Virus record (IMG/VR): IMGVR_UViG_3300022223_000012
Coordinates: 1 to 40,505 of that record
Strand: one strand, 5' to 3'
DNA: 40,505 bases
Source: a virus
The position numbers were made by a program, and so were the translations under genes. Below are positions 1 through 7,190 of this stretch, piece after piece. A model generated the notes under the pieces. The model had not been told where the DNA came from, made no database searches, and saw only the letters and a list, made by a program, of their open reading frames with translations. The first letter of the stretch is position 1. Each line of letters opens with the position of its first letter.

Positions 1-188
1 GCATACGGGCACGCTGAATACATGAACATCCTACAGCAAGCTACGGATATTATTCAATTTATCGGGTATCCTAGCGCCTGCGGTTCGTTCCATGGCCAGG
101 TGCAACTGCGCATAATGTATATTATGTAAAATACTACATAGATTACCCAAAAACTGCCTAATAAAACAAACATTTAGGGCGTTTTTGA
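1..188. promoter_or_regulatory. Left-end A+T-rich leader upstream of the + strand recombinase
   Basis: No convincing complete gene lies here. A short + strand frame is open from base 1 to a TAA at 127-129 and could be the tail of a gene cut by the window edge, but it has no recognisable domain. From about 110 the DNA becomes A+T-rich. It carries a near-palindromic element (112-127) and a TAGATTACC element (139-147) before a weak AGGG ribosome site and the GTG start at 189. Both elements also occur at the right end of the window, upstream of the replication genes. I read this as the promoter/operator of the 189-1124 gene; the exact promoter hexamers are unclear. Confidence 0.45.
112..127. repeat. 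Near-palindromic 16-bp element, left copy
   Basis: ATAATGTATATTATGT here matches ATTATGTATATTATGT at 40402-40417 at 15 of 16 positions. The element is close to a perfect palindrome around GTATAT, as expected of a dimeric regulator site. Each copy sits upstream of an outward-facing gene: 189 on the plus strand and 40313 on the minus strand. Confidence 0.5.
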
Positions 189-1124
189 GTGCCAGTAAAC
201 ACACCCCAACCCGTACATATACCGGCTTATTGTCAAATTGGGCCGATTGACGCTTACCACCGCCAGCTGCTGGATACACACCACCGGCAAACGGTGCTGC
301 GGTACCTGTCCGTGCTCCGGCGCTGGGCTGATTTTGTGGGTGATGTATTAGCACCAGCACCCCCGGATGTATTGGCCTGGCTGCGCCTGCGGCGCTCCCT
401 GGTCGCGGCAAACACTGTGGCGCACGAGGTCAACGTGCTGCGCGCGTTTTACGCTTGGGCGCTGCGTCATGGCTGGCAATGCACGCCGCCGGATTTGCCG
501 CAGGCCCGCCGCACACCGGCCAAGCTGCCGCGGTACTTGTCGCCCAATGAAATTGCCCGCGTGCTGGCACTGCCGGATCTCGCTACGCCTGTGGGCTTCC
601 GCGACCACGTAATCATGCGCACGCTGTATGAAACCGGTATAAAGGCCGGAGAATTGGTTGCACTCACGCTGGCCGATGTTGTGTACGATGCCAGCATGCT
701 GCACATAGCCGGGCGCTGGGTGCCGGTGTCTGCTGAATTGTTGGGCCTGCTTCGCAGTTGGGAAACTGCCCGCCGCCGGCTCAAGCCCGGAAAATCGGCG
801 GCGCTGTTTGTTAATCACCGCGGTAAGTGTTTTACCAGCGGGCGCAGCGTGTGGGAAATTGTTAACCGTTACGCACTGGCCGCCTGTGGCCATAATCGCG
901 GATACGAAAGACTGCAGCGCACTATCAAGCACGCGCCATGGTCGGCCCATGGCACCCACCTGCTGCGCGCCAGTTTTGCTACTGCCCTGCTGCATAATGG
1001 CTGCGATATTCGCGCGGTACAGATCATGCTCGGCCATGCCGACGTATCGACCACCGCCCGGTTTCTCGGGGCCGACATTGATTTGCTCAAACGCGAACAT
1101 GGGAAGCTGTTTAAACATAAGTAA
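189..1124 (+). CDS. Tyrosine-recombinase fold protein with degenerate active site
   Basis: This 311-aa protein has the XerC/phage-integrase layout: an N-terminal SAM-like DNA-binding region (about 20-110) and a C-terminal catalytic fold (about 115-300). The family signatures are TLYETGIKAGEL, HLLRASFA and LGHADVSTTARF. Catalytic residues are substituted. The first Arg (TGxR) is Lys152, the strand lysine motif (GKGxK) is absent, and the nucleophilic Tyr is Phe292, with no Tyr further downstream. The H-x-x-R pair (257-260) and the LGH histidine (283) remain. It probably binds DNA but should not cleave it by the normal mechanism. The start is GTG at 189. Its TAA abuts the TAG of the convergent gene. 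A role as decoy, accessory or regulatory recombinase is inference. Confidence 0.75.
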   Translation: MPVNTPQPVHIPAYCQIGPIDAYHRQLLDTHHRQTVLRYLSVLRRWADFVGDVLAPAPPDVLAWLRLRRSLVAANTVAHEVNVLRAFYAWALRHGWQCTPPDLPQARRTPAKLPRYLSPNEIARVLALPDLATPVGFRDHVIMRTLYETGIKAGELVALTLADVVYDASMLHIAGRWVPVSAELLGLLRSWETARRRLKPGKSAALFVNHRGKCFTSGRSVWEIVNRYALAACGHNRGYERLQRTIKHAPWSAHGTHLLRASFATALLHNGCDIRAVQIMLGHADVSTTARFLGADIDLLKREHGKLFKHK

Positions 1125-1730
1125 CTATGCCGCCTTATTTTCTGCCTTGCTGGCATCGTATTGCCGTATAGCCCACACAATGGCATATAGGCACCATATA
1201 AATCTGTATGTAAACTCAGTTAAGTCGCGCTCCCAAAAATCCCAAAAATCCCCAAAATCGGCAACGGCCTGGCGGGCTGTTATTTCAGATTCTCCAGCGC
1301 CTAACACATTGTCCTCTATTTGTTCCCAGCGCTCTGCCCTTTCTTCTTCTGTCATATCTTCGGCTATATAGTCATCAAAGTAATCCTTTACATACTCTGC
1401 GAATTTTTCCGGGGAATATTCCTTAACGCCGCCGTGCGGGTGATCGGCCGCCCGCACCTTCTCAGACCAATAACGGGGGTTTATTCGCAATCCGCCATCA
1501 GCTTTGCCCCGGAAAAAATTAAACATATCCGGCGCCCGTTGAAATACAAACGTACCATAGTCGCCAGTGATACATAGATAATCTGGCCACGTTAACACGT
1601 CAAACCACGCCTCGAAGTCGCCAGGCGTGCGGTATCTAATATGCCTGTGTGTTCCATCGTCTTTAACTATCTGCATAACGTGGCCCGCCACGCAGCGCAA
1701 AAAATCTTCTTCTGTGCATCTGTTACCCAT
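1125..1730 (-). CDS. Conserved phage hypothetical protein
   Basis: This 201-aa protein belongs, as far as I recognise, to a widespread phage early-region family of unknown function. Its N-terminal signature has the style HRHIRYRTPG, then LTWPDYLCITGDYGTFVF, with aromatic and acidic residues. The C-terminal half is strongly acidic and helical (ERAERWEQIEDN) and ends in an aromatic hydrophobic segment (about 170-190) that might touch a membrane. The start is ATG at 1730 behind a good AAGGGG site. It is the last gene of the early operon, 2 nt after the preceding stop. No catalytic motif is visible. Confidence 0.75.
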   Translation of the reverse strand: MGNRCTEEDFLRCVAGHVMQIVKDDGTHRHIRYRTPGDFEAWFDVLTWPDYLCITGDYGTFVFQRAPDMFNFFRGKADGGLRINPRYWSEKVRAADHPHGGVKEYSPEKFAEYVKDYFDDYIAEDMTEEERAERWEQIEDNVLGAGESEITARQAVADFGDFWDFWERDLTEFTYRFIWCLYAIVWAIRQYDASKAENKAA

Positions 1731-1732
1731 GA

Positions 1733-2017
1733 TTAACCCCTTATCCCACTAACACGATAAATAGCCCCTAAAAACAGCGCCGCATTACCGCCGCGCTGGT
1801 CCAGGTACTTGCCGCGCGGCTTGTGGGCAATATATGCCCGCTCGCCCGGGTGGTAGTGCATCGCCCGCGGGCACTTGGCTGCGTACGCTGCCAGCAGCTT
1901 GGTGGCGGTGGCAGTCTTTACCTGCAGCGCGGTTTCCACATCGCTGCGCCGCACCATGCCGTGCACATATAGCATGGCCTCGATAAAGGCAAACCGCGTT
2001 ACCTGCTTTTCATTCAC
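1733..2017 (-). CDS. Small helix-turn-helix protein resembling WYL-regulator N-termini
   Basis: The GTG at 2017 overlaps the upstream TGA (GTGA), giving a 94-aa protein; no ATG is available in frame. The pattern FAFIEAMLYVHGMVRRSDVE, then about 30 residues, then YHPGERAYIAHKP, resembles the DNA-binding N-terminus of WYL-type regulators (RxxFIE...G.v.R.dl......A..xL..Y......YD...K.Y). The ligand-binding WYL part is missing, so this would be a stand-alone DNA-binding module. A regulatory role within the early operon is inferred. Confidence 0.6.
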   Translation of the reverse strand: MNEKQVTRFAFIEAMLYVHGMVRRSDVETALQVKTATATKLLAAYAAKCPRAMHYHPGERAYIAHKPRGKYLDQRGGNAALFLGAIYRVSGIRG

Positions 2018-2163
2018 CACGGCCGCACCTGCACAACAAACACCCACAAGGTAAACACCAGCCACAGACACACAACAAAGCCAAACGCCTGGCGCGGGTG
2101 CGCGCGCATGGTAGGCGATAAGTAGGCCAGCAGCGGCAGCATATACAGCACTAGCGTGGCCAT
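2014..2163 (-). CDS. Small membrane protein, 49 aa
   Basis: The start is ATG at 2163, inside the end of the preceding 46-aa gene. The protein is nearly all hydrophobic, with two predicted membrane helices (about 2-16 and 26-45) separated by a short polar turn containing RAHPRQ. The stop overlaps the GTG start of the next gene, so translation is probably coupled. No family is recognised. Confidence 0.55.
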   Translation of the reverse strand: MATLVLYMLPLLAYLSPTMRAHPRQAFGFVVCLWLVFTLWVFVVQVRPW

Positions 2164-2291
2164 GCGTCCACCACTGCCAGCACCATGCACACTATGGCCA
2201 CCACCACCGATATAACGGCGCCGGCTACTATCACCACATCGCCCCAGGTTACCCCGGCCACGTCGTCCAGGCATTTAAATAGCGTTGTCAT
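2151..2291 (-). CDS. Very small membrane protein, 46 aa
   Basis: I translated this by hand from the minus strand: ATG at 2291 to TAG at 2151. A strong GGGAGGG ribosome site lies 7-8 nt before the ATG, inside the end of the TSCPD gene. The N-terminus (MTTLFKCLDDVAGV) is polar and is followed by one long valine/isoleucine-rich membrane helix (about 19-42) ending DAWPR. The overlap with both neighbours and the good ribosome site make it a credible gene. Function is unknown; with the following 49-aa membrane protein it may form a pair. Confidence 0.6.
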   Translation of the reverse strand: MTTLFKCLDDVAGVTWGDVVIVAGAVISVVVAIVCMVLAVVDAWPR

Positions 2292-2607
2292 GTAGTGCCC
2301 TCCCTATCATGTCCACCATGCTTATGTACTCGCCGCCACCAGGCAAAAACCCGGTATTGGCGCCCATGCTGTGCACGCCCTGCATTTCTGCGGCAATGTC
2401 GTTTATATCCACTTGCCGCCCCTGCAGCAGCCAGCTAACCAGCACACTGGTTATAGCCAGCCACTCGTGCATGTCCGGCGCATCACTGCGCAAAAATACC
2501 TCGTATGCTGCACCGTCGTGGCGGTTAATCGTGGCATACAGTTTGCGGCCATCATTAAAACGCACCTTTACCGTGCGCCCGCCCAGCTGGTCCGGCCGGT
2601 CAGACAT
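2275..2607 (-). CDS. Stand-alone TSCPD-domain protein (ribonucleotide-reductase-associated)
   Basis: This 110-aa protein matches the TSCPD domain usually found at the C-terminus of class II (NrdJ) ribonucleotide reductases or as a small separate protein. The matching elements are VKVRFNDGRKLYATINRHDG, EVFLRSDAPD, a helix with ITSVLVSWLLQG, the INDIAAEM segment, and GGGEYISMVDMIGRAL. ATG 2607 overlaps the preceding stop by 8 nt. No reductase catalytic subunit is present in the window, so it may act on a host reductase or have another nucleotide-related role; that is inference. Confidence 0.7.
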   Translation of the reverse strand: MSDRPDQLGGRTVKVRFNDGRKLYATINRHDGAAYEVFLRSDAPDMHEWLAITSVLVSWLLQGRQVDINDIAAEMQGVHSMGANTGFLPGGGEYISMVDMIGRALHDNAI

Positions 2608-2911
2608 GGGTGTACTTATCCAGCACCGCCGCACACTGCTGCGCCTTGGTGATGGTGCTGTCGGCGTGCCGCTTTACTGTGCGCAAGTCGTTGCGCATGT
2701 CGGCATTGGCCCGCAATAGCGGATCCGTAAAGTTTGCCACCACCCCGCGCAACCGCTCGCGCAGCTGCTGGGTGCCGGCGTACAGTTCCGCCGTGCGCGC
2801 CAGATCATTTACAAACGCGGCCACCAGGTGGTCTACACCTTTGCCACGCTGGGCAAGCTCCTGAAACTGGCCAGCGCCTTGTGGTACTGTCTGCGCGTTA
2901 GCGTCTTGCAT
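2600..2911 (-). CDS. Helical hypothetical protein, 103 aa
   Basis: The protein is mostly alpha-helical and charged, rich in Gln, Ala and Arg, with a probable coiled-coil between about 45 and 95. The first 79 nt overlap the GemA gene in another frame. The ATG at 2911 is nonetheless well supported, because CAGGGGCGACAAC precedes it at ideal spacing. Its stop overlaps the next start. No family is recognised. Confidence 0.6.
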   Translation of the reverse strand: MQDANAQTVPQGAGQFQELAQRGKGVDHLVAAFVNDLARTAELYAGTQQLRERLRGVVANFTDPLLRANADMRNDLRTVKRHADSTITKAQQCAAVLDKYTHV

Positions 2912-3129
2912 GTTGTCGCCCCTGTCTCTGCAAATAACCGGTTTTTATAATCCTGCTTATCCAGCCCCTTTTCGCGCATCGCCAGCACGTGTATGTACTT
3001 AATGCGCTCCGGCGTCATGCGCCACCGCGCGCGCACCATGCTGGCCTGGCAACAAGGCGAAACCAGCACCGTGCGCGCGTGCAGTGTTCCGCATCGCGGG
3101 CACTGTCGTTTATGCCGCCCTTGTCCCAT
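2833..3129 (-). CDS. gemA: GemA/Mu gp16-like regulatory protein with N-terminal zinc ribbon
   Basis: This 98-aa protein contains the DUF1018/GemA core at about 37-93: TPERIKYIHVLAMREKGLDK, then YKNRLFAETGATTCKTLTRRQ, ending ALASFRSL. This matches the Mu gp16 pattern of IxxIHxxxxxLGLxxxxYRxxL followed by the TG motif. The N-terminal 30 residues add a zinc-ribbon-like set (CPRC and PCC). In Mu, GemA modulates host gene expression and DNA topology during the early phase. It is shorter than Mu gp16 but at the expected place, inside an early operon. The start is ATG at 3129. Confidence 0.7.
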   Translation of the reverse strand: MGQGRHKRQCPRCGTLHARTVLVSPCCQASMVRARWRMTPERIKYIHVLAMREKGLDKQDYKNRLFAETGATTCKTLTRRQYHKALASFRSLPSVAKV

Positions 3130-3334
3130 TGGTCAGGCAATACTGTGCCACGGTGCAATATTCGCCTAACCGGTTTTTAACCCGCACCATATCGGTAATA
3201 ATGCTGTGCCCGCGTTTTTTCAGTTTGTGCACCACCGCTGCCGGCCGACCAATGGCCAGCTCGGCTTCAATCTCGCGCGTGGTCATGGGCCGCCGTTGCA
3301 AGGCGGTTAACAGTGCTGCGCATTGGTCGCTCAT
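3110..3334 (-). CDS. Small winged-helix DNA-binding protein
   Basis: In this 74-aa protein, residues 5-55 look like a winged helix-turn-helix: LLTALQRRPMTTREIEAELA, then IGRPAAVVHKLKKRGHSI, then a basic wing (VRVKNRLGEY). The start overlaps the previous stop as ATGA. It probably binds DNA as an early regulator or replication accessory; the target is unknown. Confidence 0.65.
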   Translation of the reverse strand: MSDQCAALLTALQRRPMTTREIEAELAIGRPAAVVHKLKKRGHSIITDMVRVKNRLGEYCTVAQYCLTNGTRAA

Positions 3335-3693
3335 GTTATGGCCTCCAGTCGTGCTACTTGCTTGATTTTGGCGGCCTGCAGCAGTGCATTTAAATGCAAT
3401 ATTTCCGCCACTGCGGCTGCCTCTATCTTGTCGCGCAGCTTGTCGGTTTCTGTTTTCGCCTCGCCCACTTCAACCTCCAGCGCCTCATTGTCGCGCCGCA
3501 GCGCGTAGGCGTCGGCGGCAATTCCGCACGTTTCGCACTCCCACTGCTTGTCCATCACCGCTTCCAGTCGCCCGACCAGTTCCAGCACATACGGGTCGGT
3601 GCTGTATATTCCCAAGTACCGCACCAGCTCGGCGTCGGTGTAGTTGTGCGGCTGCATTGTAAATGCCTCCGCCTGCATCAATACGCTAGCCAT
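3331..3693 (-). CDS. Hypothetical protein with CxxC and coiled-coil
   Basis: In this 120-aa protein a central CETCGI motif (about 53-58) is followed by a charged heptad-like helix (about 66-115). The N-terminal third has YTDAELVRYLGIYSTDPYVL, a pattern common in small early phage proteins. It starts 2 nt after the clamp gene stop and is coupled by ATGA to the next gene. No function is recognised. Confidence 0.6.
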   Translation of the reverse strand: MASVLMQAEAFTMQPHNYTDAELVRYLGIYSTDPYVLELVGRLEAVMDKQWECETCGIAADAYALRRDNEALEVEVGEAKTETDKLRDKIEAAAVAEILHLNALLQAAKIKQVARLEAIT

Positions 3694-3695
3694 GG

Positions 3696-4817
3696 TTACA
3701 CCCTCACCGGCATAACATAGTTATACCGGCCCTGGTTGTTGTTGGTGATTTCCAGCAGTTGCACTTCGTTGGCGCTGTTTTGTCCCCACTGCATTTGCTT
3801 GCCTTTGTTGTTGTTCAACACTGCCAGCATGTAGTGCAGGCTTATGCGCGTCATGGCAATGGGCGGCACATCATCAAGACGAGTAAAGGCCACATCCTCA
3901 AACGTGCCACCGTCCGGCGTGGTGATGTGCAGCACATCGTCCGTGGTGTCCACATCCAGCCAGCCGTTATCAGGTGCAAACGCACGCAGCCGGGTTAACG
4001 TGGCTGCCAACTCGTCAACACTAAACACCACCACGCCCGCACAGTCGCGCACCTCTTTTGGCCAGGCTGTGCCAAACCTTGGGAAACTGTGTGTATACAG
4101 CAGCGCGCGCACTTCCAGCACCGGGCTGGCTGCCACAATTTCCACGGCCTTTTCGGTGGCGCTATTCGCCGCCGTGTGCACCGTGCAATCATCTTGTGCC
4201 AACACGTCCAACAGCTTGGGCACTGATTTAATGGGCAGCAATAGTTCCACATCGTCCACCCCGGCAGCATTGGTGGCCAGGCTCAATATAACCGCATTGG
4301 TGGCCACTACATCGCCACCCACTAGCGCCACCACTGCCGGTGTGGGCGGTGTGGGTATGGCGCCCGATGCAAACTGCACCGCGGCCATGGCATCGGCCAG
4401 CGCCTTGGGGTCAATCTCCAGCGGGGTTAGCACGGGCGAATCATCAATCGGAAAAATACTGGCCACGCCCTGGCCGCCGTGCTCGGGCTGGATAAACCGG
4501 TACCGCCGCCCGGCCTGGCTCACTGTCAGCACACTGCCGTCCACATCCAGCAGCACCGCACCCGCCACGCCCGTTAACGCTGCGCGCAGTTGCGCCACGT
4601 TGGCCACGGCCTCCACCGTGCCACCCTCGCACGCCAGCGTGTGGCGCATAGTGGTTTCGGTGTCTGTGGTTGTTACCACCAGCCGCCCATCGGCAGCCTG
4701 CAGCAGCGCGCTTTCGGTTATCGGCGGGTTGCGCCCCGTGGCGCTGTTATTCAGCGCCGCCAACAATGCGGCCGCATCCACCTGCACCGCGTTGCCTGTC
4801 GTTTTCTTTTTAGCCAT
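3696..4817 (-). CDS. Phage-encoded DNA polymerase III beta sliding-clamp-like protein
   Basis: The 373-aa length is that of bacterial DnaN. The protein ends YNYVMPVRV, the near-invariant terminal strand of beta clamps (E. coli ends VVMPMRL). The block LLLPIKSVPKLLDVL, followed by further beta-rich repeats, fits the domain 2 to domain 3 region (PrKavleLlkLL). The N-terminus is a short Lys-rich extension. The clamp would encircle DNA and tether a polymerase, possibly redirecting host Pol III. It overlaps its upstream neighbour by 8 nt. Identity with DnaN is low by eye, so clamp fold is the claim rather than orthology. Confidence 0.7.
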   Translation of the reverse strand: MAKKKTTGNAVQVDAAALLAALNNSATGRNPPITESALLQAADGRLVVTTTDTETTMRHTLACEGGTVEAVANVAQLRAALTGVAGAVLLDVDGSVLTVSQAGRRYRFIQPEHGGQGVASIFPIDDSPVLTPLEIDPKALADAMAAVQFASGAIPTPPTPAVVALVGGDVVATNAVILSLATNAAGVDDVELLLPIKSVPKLLDVLAQDDCTVHTAANSATEKAVEIVAASPVLEVRALLYTHSFPRFGTAWPKEVRDCAGVVVFSVDELAATLTRLRAFAPDNGWLDVDTTDDVLHITTPDGGTFEDVAFTRLDDVPPIAMTRISLHYMLAVLNNNKGKQMQWGQNSANEVQLLEITNNNQGRYNYVMPVRV

Positions 4818-5106
4818 GCCGTGTGCCTCTTATAATGTTATAGGTGTACTGCTCCCCCAGGTGCCATTCAATGTGCGCCCTGTCCATACGGTGCACGCCA
4901 TACGGCGCGCCGCATTTAAATGCCACATCCACACCAATGCGGTGCAGGCGGTCGGTGTGGTACAGGTCGGCACAGTCGTGCCCGCTGCGCAGGTTGGTGA
5001 TGGTTACCGCAACACCATGCGCGCGATAGCTGCGCACGGTAATTAAAAACAGGTCACCAATGCGCACCTGGTCGCCCGCGTAAAATGTTGCCCGCTCTAT
5101 CCGCAT
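4810..5106 (-). CDS. Small protein with weak resemblance to CsrA
   Basis: In this 98-aa protein, residues about 8-55 run YAGDQVRIGDLFLITVRSYR, then GVAVTITNLRSG, then YHTDRLHRI. This can be laid over the CsrA pattern (RxGExxxIGDxIxVxVLxVxGxxVxxGI, then VxREExYxRI). The rest (FKCGAPYGVHRMDRAHIEWH) is unlike CsrA. The start overlaps the recombinase stop by 10 nt. A beta-barrel RNA-binding role is possible but unproven; hypothetical protein is the safe name. Confidence 0.5.
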   Translation of the reverse strand: MRIERATFYAGDQVRIGDLFLITVRSYRAHGVAVTITNLRSGHDCADLYHTDRLHRIGVDVAFKCGAPYGVHRMDRAHIEWHLGEQYTYNIIRGTRHG

Positions 5107-6089
5107 AACACTGCTGCCTCGGTATCCATCGGCGCCAGTGCCTGCACCAGTTCCCGCCGCTTTGTGTCTGCCACGTGGCCGTACATATCCGCCGTGGTGC
5201 TCTTGTGTTTTTGTCCTAACATATAATTAGCCGCCTCAAGCCCTGCGCGGCCCATCAAGTCCGCCGCCCGGCTGTGCCGTAACAAGTGGCAGTGCAGCCC
5301 CGGCATGCCCGCTGCCACACCCAGCTTGCGTATAATGTTGCCGGCCGTCGCGCGGTTCATACGGTTGCCGCGGTTGGTAATAAACAGCGCGCCATCGGTG
5401 TGCGCCCGCACCATGGTGTGGCGCACCGCCAGCCATTCCGCCACGTAGGCCAGCGCCTGGTCGTCGGCCACCGTGTCCTTGGTCTTGCCGCCCTTGTAGT
5501 GGTACACCACCAGGCCATTGGGCAATATGCACCACCGTGGCGGCCGCGCGGGGTTGTAAACATCCAGAGAGCACAAGCCACCCACACGCAGCGCCGTGGA
5601 TAACATCAGCCACGCCAGCGCACGGTCGCGCAGTTCGCCCGGCGTATCGCCCGGCATGTTGCGTATGCACGTTTTAAGGTGCGCCAGCTCGGGCGCAATC
5701 GGCACAGCGGGGTCAAACTTCGGCGCATCAACACGCTGCGCCGCAGTGGGTGCGGTTATCAGGTTTTTTTCCACCGCCAGGCGCATAAGTGCGCGGGCTG
5801 TTTCCAGTTTCCGGGCGGCGGTGCGCGGGCTGTTGTCCTCGCCATCTATCAGCGCGCCCAGCCAATCGCTAACCATATCACTACTCACAAGCTGCACATG
5901 GGTGCAGCCACGCTGCTGCATGTAGCCAACAAACTGCTGCAAATCAGATTGATACGCCGCCAAGGTATGCGCGCTCAGGTTGCGTACACGGCAGCGGTAC
6001 AAAAACTGCCGCGCCAACTTGTCCAGCGCGCCCGGCAGCGCCAGTGCCTTGGGTGTAAAGGCGCCAATGTCAGCCACGGCGCCCCCCAT
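5097..6089 (-). CDS. Tyrosine recombinase (active-site complete), early operon
   Basis: The protein is about 330 aa. The core-binding SAM-like domain spans about 24-120 and the catalytic domain about 130-310. All expected residues are visible: Arg in STALRVGGL (near 168), Lys in YHYKGGKTK (near 202), H-x-x-R in HLLRHSRAADL (near 268-271), and the Tyr nucleophile in TTADMYGHV (near 303). It should cut and rejoin DNA through a 3'-phosphotyrosine. It differs clearly from the 37391-38458 enzyme. ATG 6089 was chosen; a GTG at 6077 preceded by GGGGGG is an alternative. Its position in the early operon suggests a lytic-cycle role (resolution, excision or replication) rather than simple integration; that is inference. 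Confidence 0.85.
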   Translation of the reverse strand: MGGAVADIGAFTPKALALPGALDKLARQFLYRCRVRNLSAHTLAAYQSDLQQFVGYMQQRGCTHVQLVSSDMVSDWLGALIDGEDNSPRTAARKLETARALMRLAVEKNLITAPTAAQRVDAPKFDPAVPIAPELAHLKTCIRNMPGDTPGELRDRALAWLMLSTALRVGGLCSLDVYNPARPPRWCILPNGLVVYHYKGGKTKDTVADDQALAYVAEWLAVRHTMVRAHTDGALFITNRGNRMNRATAGNIIRKLGVAAGMPGLHCHLLRHSRAADLMGRAGLEAANYMLGQKHKSTTADMYGHVADTKRRELVQALAPMDTEAAVLCG

Positions 6090-6297
6090 CAATCACCATA
6101 AACCGCCCGCCGCCGGTCATGGCACGCATCGCCACGATTTCGCCGGCGTTTAAATCGCGGTGCCACCGTTGCCACGCAGCCAGCTCTGTTATGGTTAGCG
6201 GGTAAGTGTGCCGCGCCGCCTGGCAGCACAGCGCTGCCATGGTTTGCATGCTGCCTGCGTGGGCCACCAGCAAAGTGCTGTAGCTGCCGGCCATCAT
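6070..6297 (-). CDS. Hypothetical protein, 75 aa
   Basis: The start codon pair ATGATG overlaps the preceding TGA (4 nt), and the end overlaps the recombinase start. The sequence contains YPLTITELAAWQRWHRDLNA and then GGRFMVIDGGRRG. The Trp-rich helix and the glycine-rich terminus are distinctive, but I recognise no family. Confidence 0.55.
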   Translation of the reverse strand: MMAGSYSTLLVAHAGSMQTMAALCCQAARHTYPLTITELAAWQRWHRDLNAGEIVAMRAMTGGGRFMVIDGGRRG

Positions 6298-6578
6298 GCA
6301 GCCCTCGGCTTTTTTTTGGGTTTGGCTTCGTCCATTAACTCCGGCACCGTGTACCACCGCGCTTCTGTGCCCAGCTTCGCAAGCCAGCGCCCGTTGTGTA
6401 ATTCCAGCCGGGTAATATCCAGCCGCAAATCTTCGCGCAGCCGCTGTTTAAACCGCCACGCCGCCACCGCAGAAGGTTGCGCCGGCGTAATTGTTGGCAG
6501 TGTTGCGCGCGCATACCCAATGCCCGCAACCGCTAACGCGAAAAGTACAAACACCACACCAAGCCAGTGCATTGCCAC
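6294..6578 (-). CDS. Single-pass membrane protein, 94 aa
   Basis: An N-terminal hydrophobic helix (about 5-24, WLGVVFVLFALAVAGIGYA) is followed by a basic cytoplasmic-type domain with LRLDITRLELHNGRWLAKLG and a Lys/Pro-rich tail. It could be a signal anchor. Its stop is coupled to the next gene by ATGA. Function is unknown. Confidence 0.6.
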   Translation of the reverse strand: MAMHWLGVVFVLFALAVAGIGYARATLPTITPAQPSAVAAWRFKQRLREDLRLDITRLELHNGRWLAKLGTEARWYTVPELMDEAKPKKKPRAA

Positions 6579-6587
6579 GCCCTCCCG

Positions 6588-7169
6588 TTATTTGATCTGC
6601 CGCAGCTGCGGCGTTTCATCGTCCAGCAGCGCAATAAATAACTGCTGCCATGCCACAATTTGCCCCTGCACGTCCGCGCTTTCTTTTAATGCGCGCTTGG
6701 CCAGCGGCCGGTCTTTATGGTTAATAACATTGTCTGCCGTGGCCTCGCCCAGCACGGCCAGCAGCTCGCTAAATTCCTTAACCGTGCGCGACAGGTCACC
6801 CACTGCGCCGCGTGGGTTAATGTCCAGCACCGGCGTGGGCAGCATGCCCATGCGCCTGGCCAGCTCGGCGTTACAGTTGCTGCGGTATGGTTCAGGCAGC
6901 ACCGCGACCCAGCTTTCTTCCAGGTCGCACGGCATGCGCATGCCGCTGTCGTTACCCATAATGCGCGAAATATCTTGCGCCCAGTTTCTAACCCGGATGG
7001 ATATATCCGGGTTTTCATTAAACTTAATGGTGCGCTCGTCCGGCGCCACGGTGTTGTGGTAACGCTCCACCACCGCCATGGCAAACCTGCGCACAGTCAG
7101 GTTGGTCGCGTCTATTGCGTCCCGTGTGTGTTGTATAATCACCTTGCTGCGCGTGGGTTTGTAGTCCAT
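6588..7169 (-). CDS. Conserved phage hypothetical protein, 193 aa
   Basis: This soluble helical protein contains VRNWAQDISRIMGNDSGMRM, then EESWVAVLPEPYRSNC, then ELARRMGMLP. It resembles early-region proteins seen in other temperate and transposable phages that carry a predicted HTH-like middle, but I cannot name it. The ribosome site AGAGGA lies about 10 nt before ATG 7169. It sits directly after the serine recombinase and might be its partner; that is inference from position only. Confidence 0.65.
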   Translation of the reverse strand: MDYKPTRSKVIIQHTRDAIDATNLTVRRFAMAVVERYHNTVAPDERTIKFNENPDISIRVRNWAQDISRIMGNDSGMRMPCDLEESWVAVLPEPYRSNCNAELARRMGMLPTPVLDINPRGAVGDLSRTVKEFSELLAVLGEATADNVINHKDRPLAKRALKESADVQGQIVAWQQLFIALLDDETPQLRQIK

Positions 7170-7190
7170 GGGGTTGGTGTCCTCTGTGTG

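Noticed and set aside
22-129. Short + strand frame open from base 1 to TAA at 127-129
   Set aside because: Only about 42 codons are in view, with no ribosome site and no recognisable motif. It may be the end of a gene cut by the window, but cannot be supported.
3844-5046. 400-codon + strand frame across the clamp gene
   Set aside because: It is Ser/Thr/Ala-rich, low in acidic residues and antisense to the well-supported clamp frame; a shadow typical of high-G+C coding DNA.
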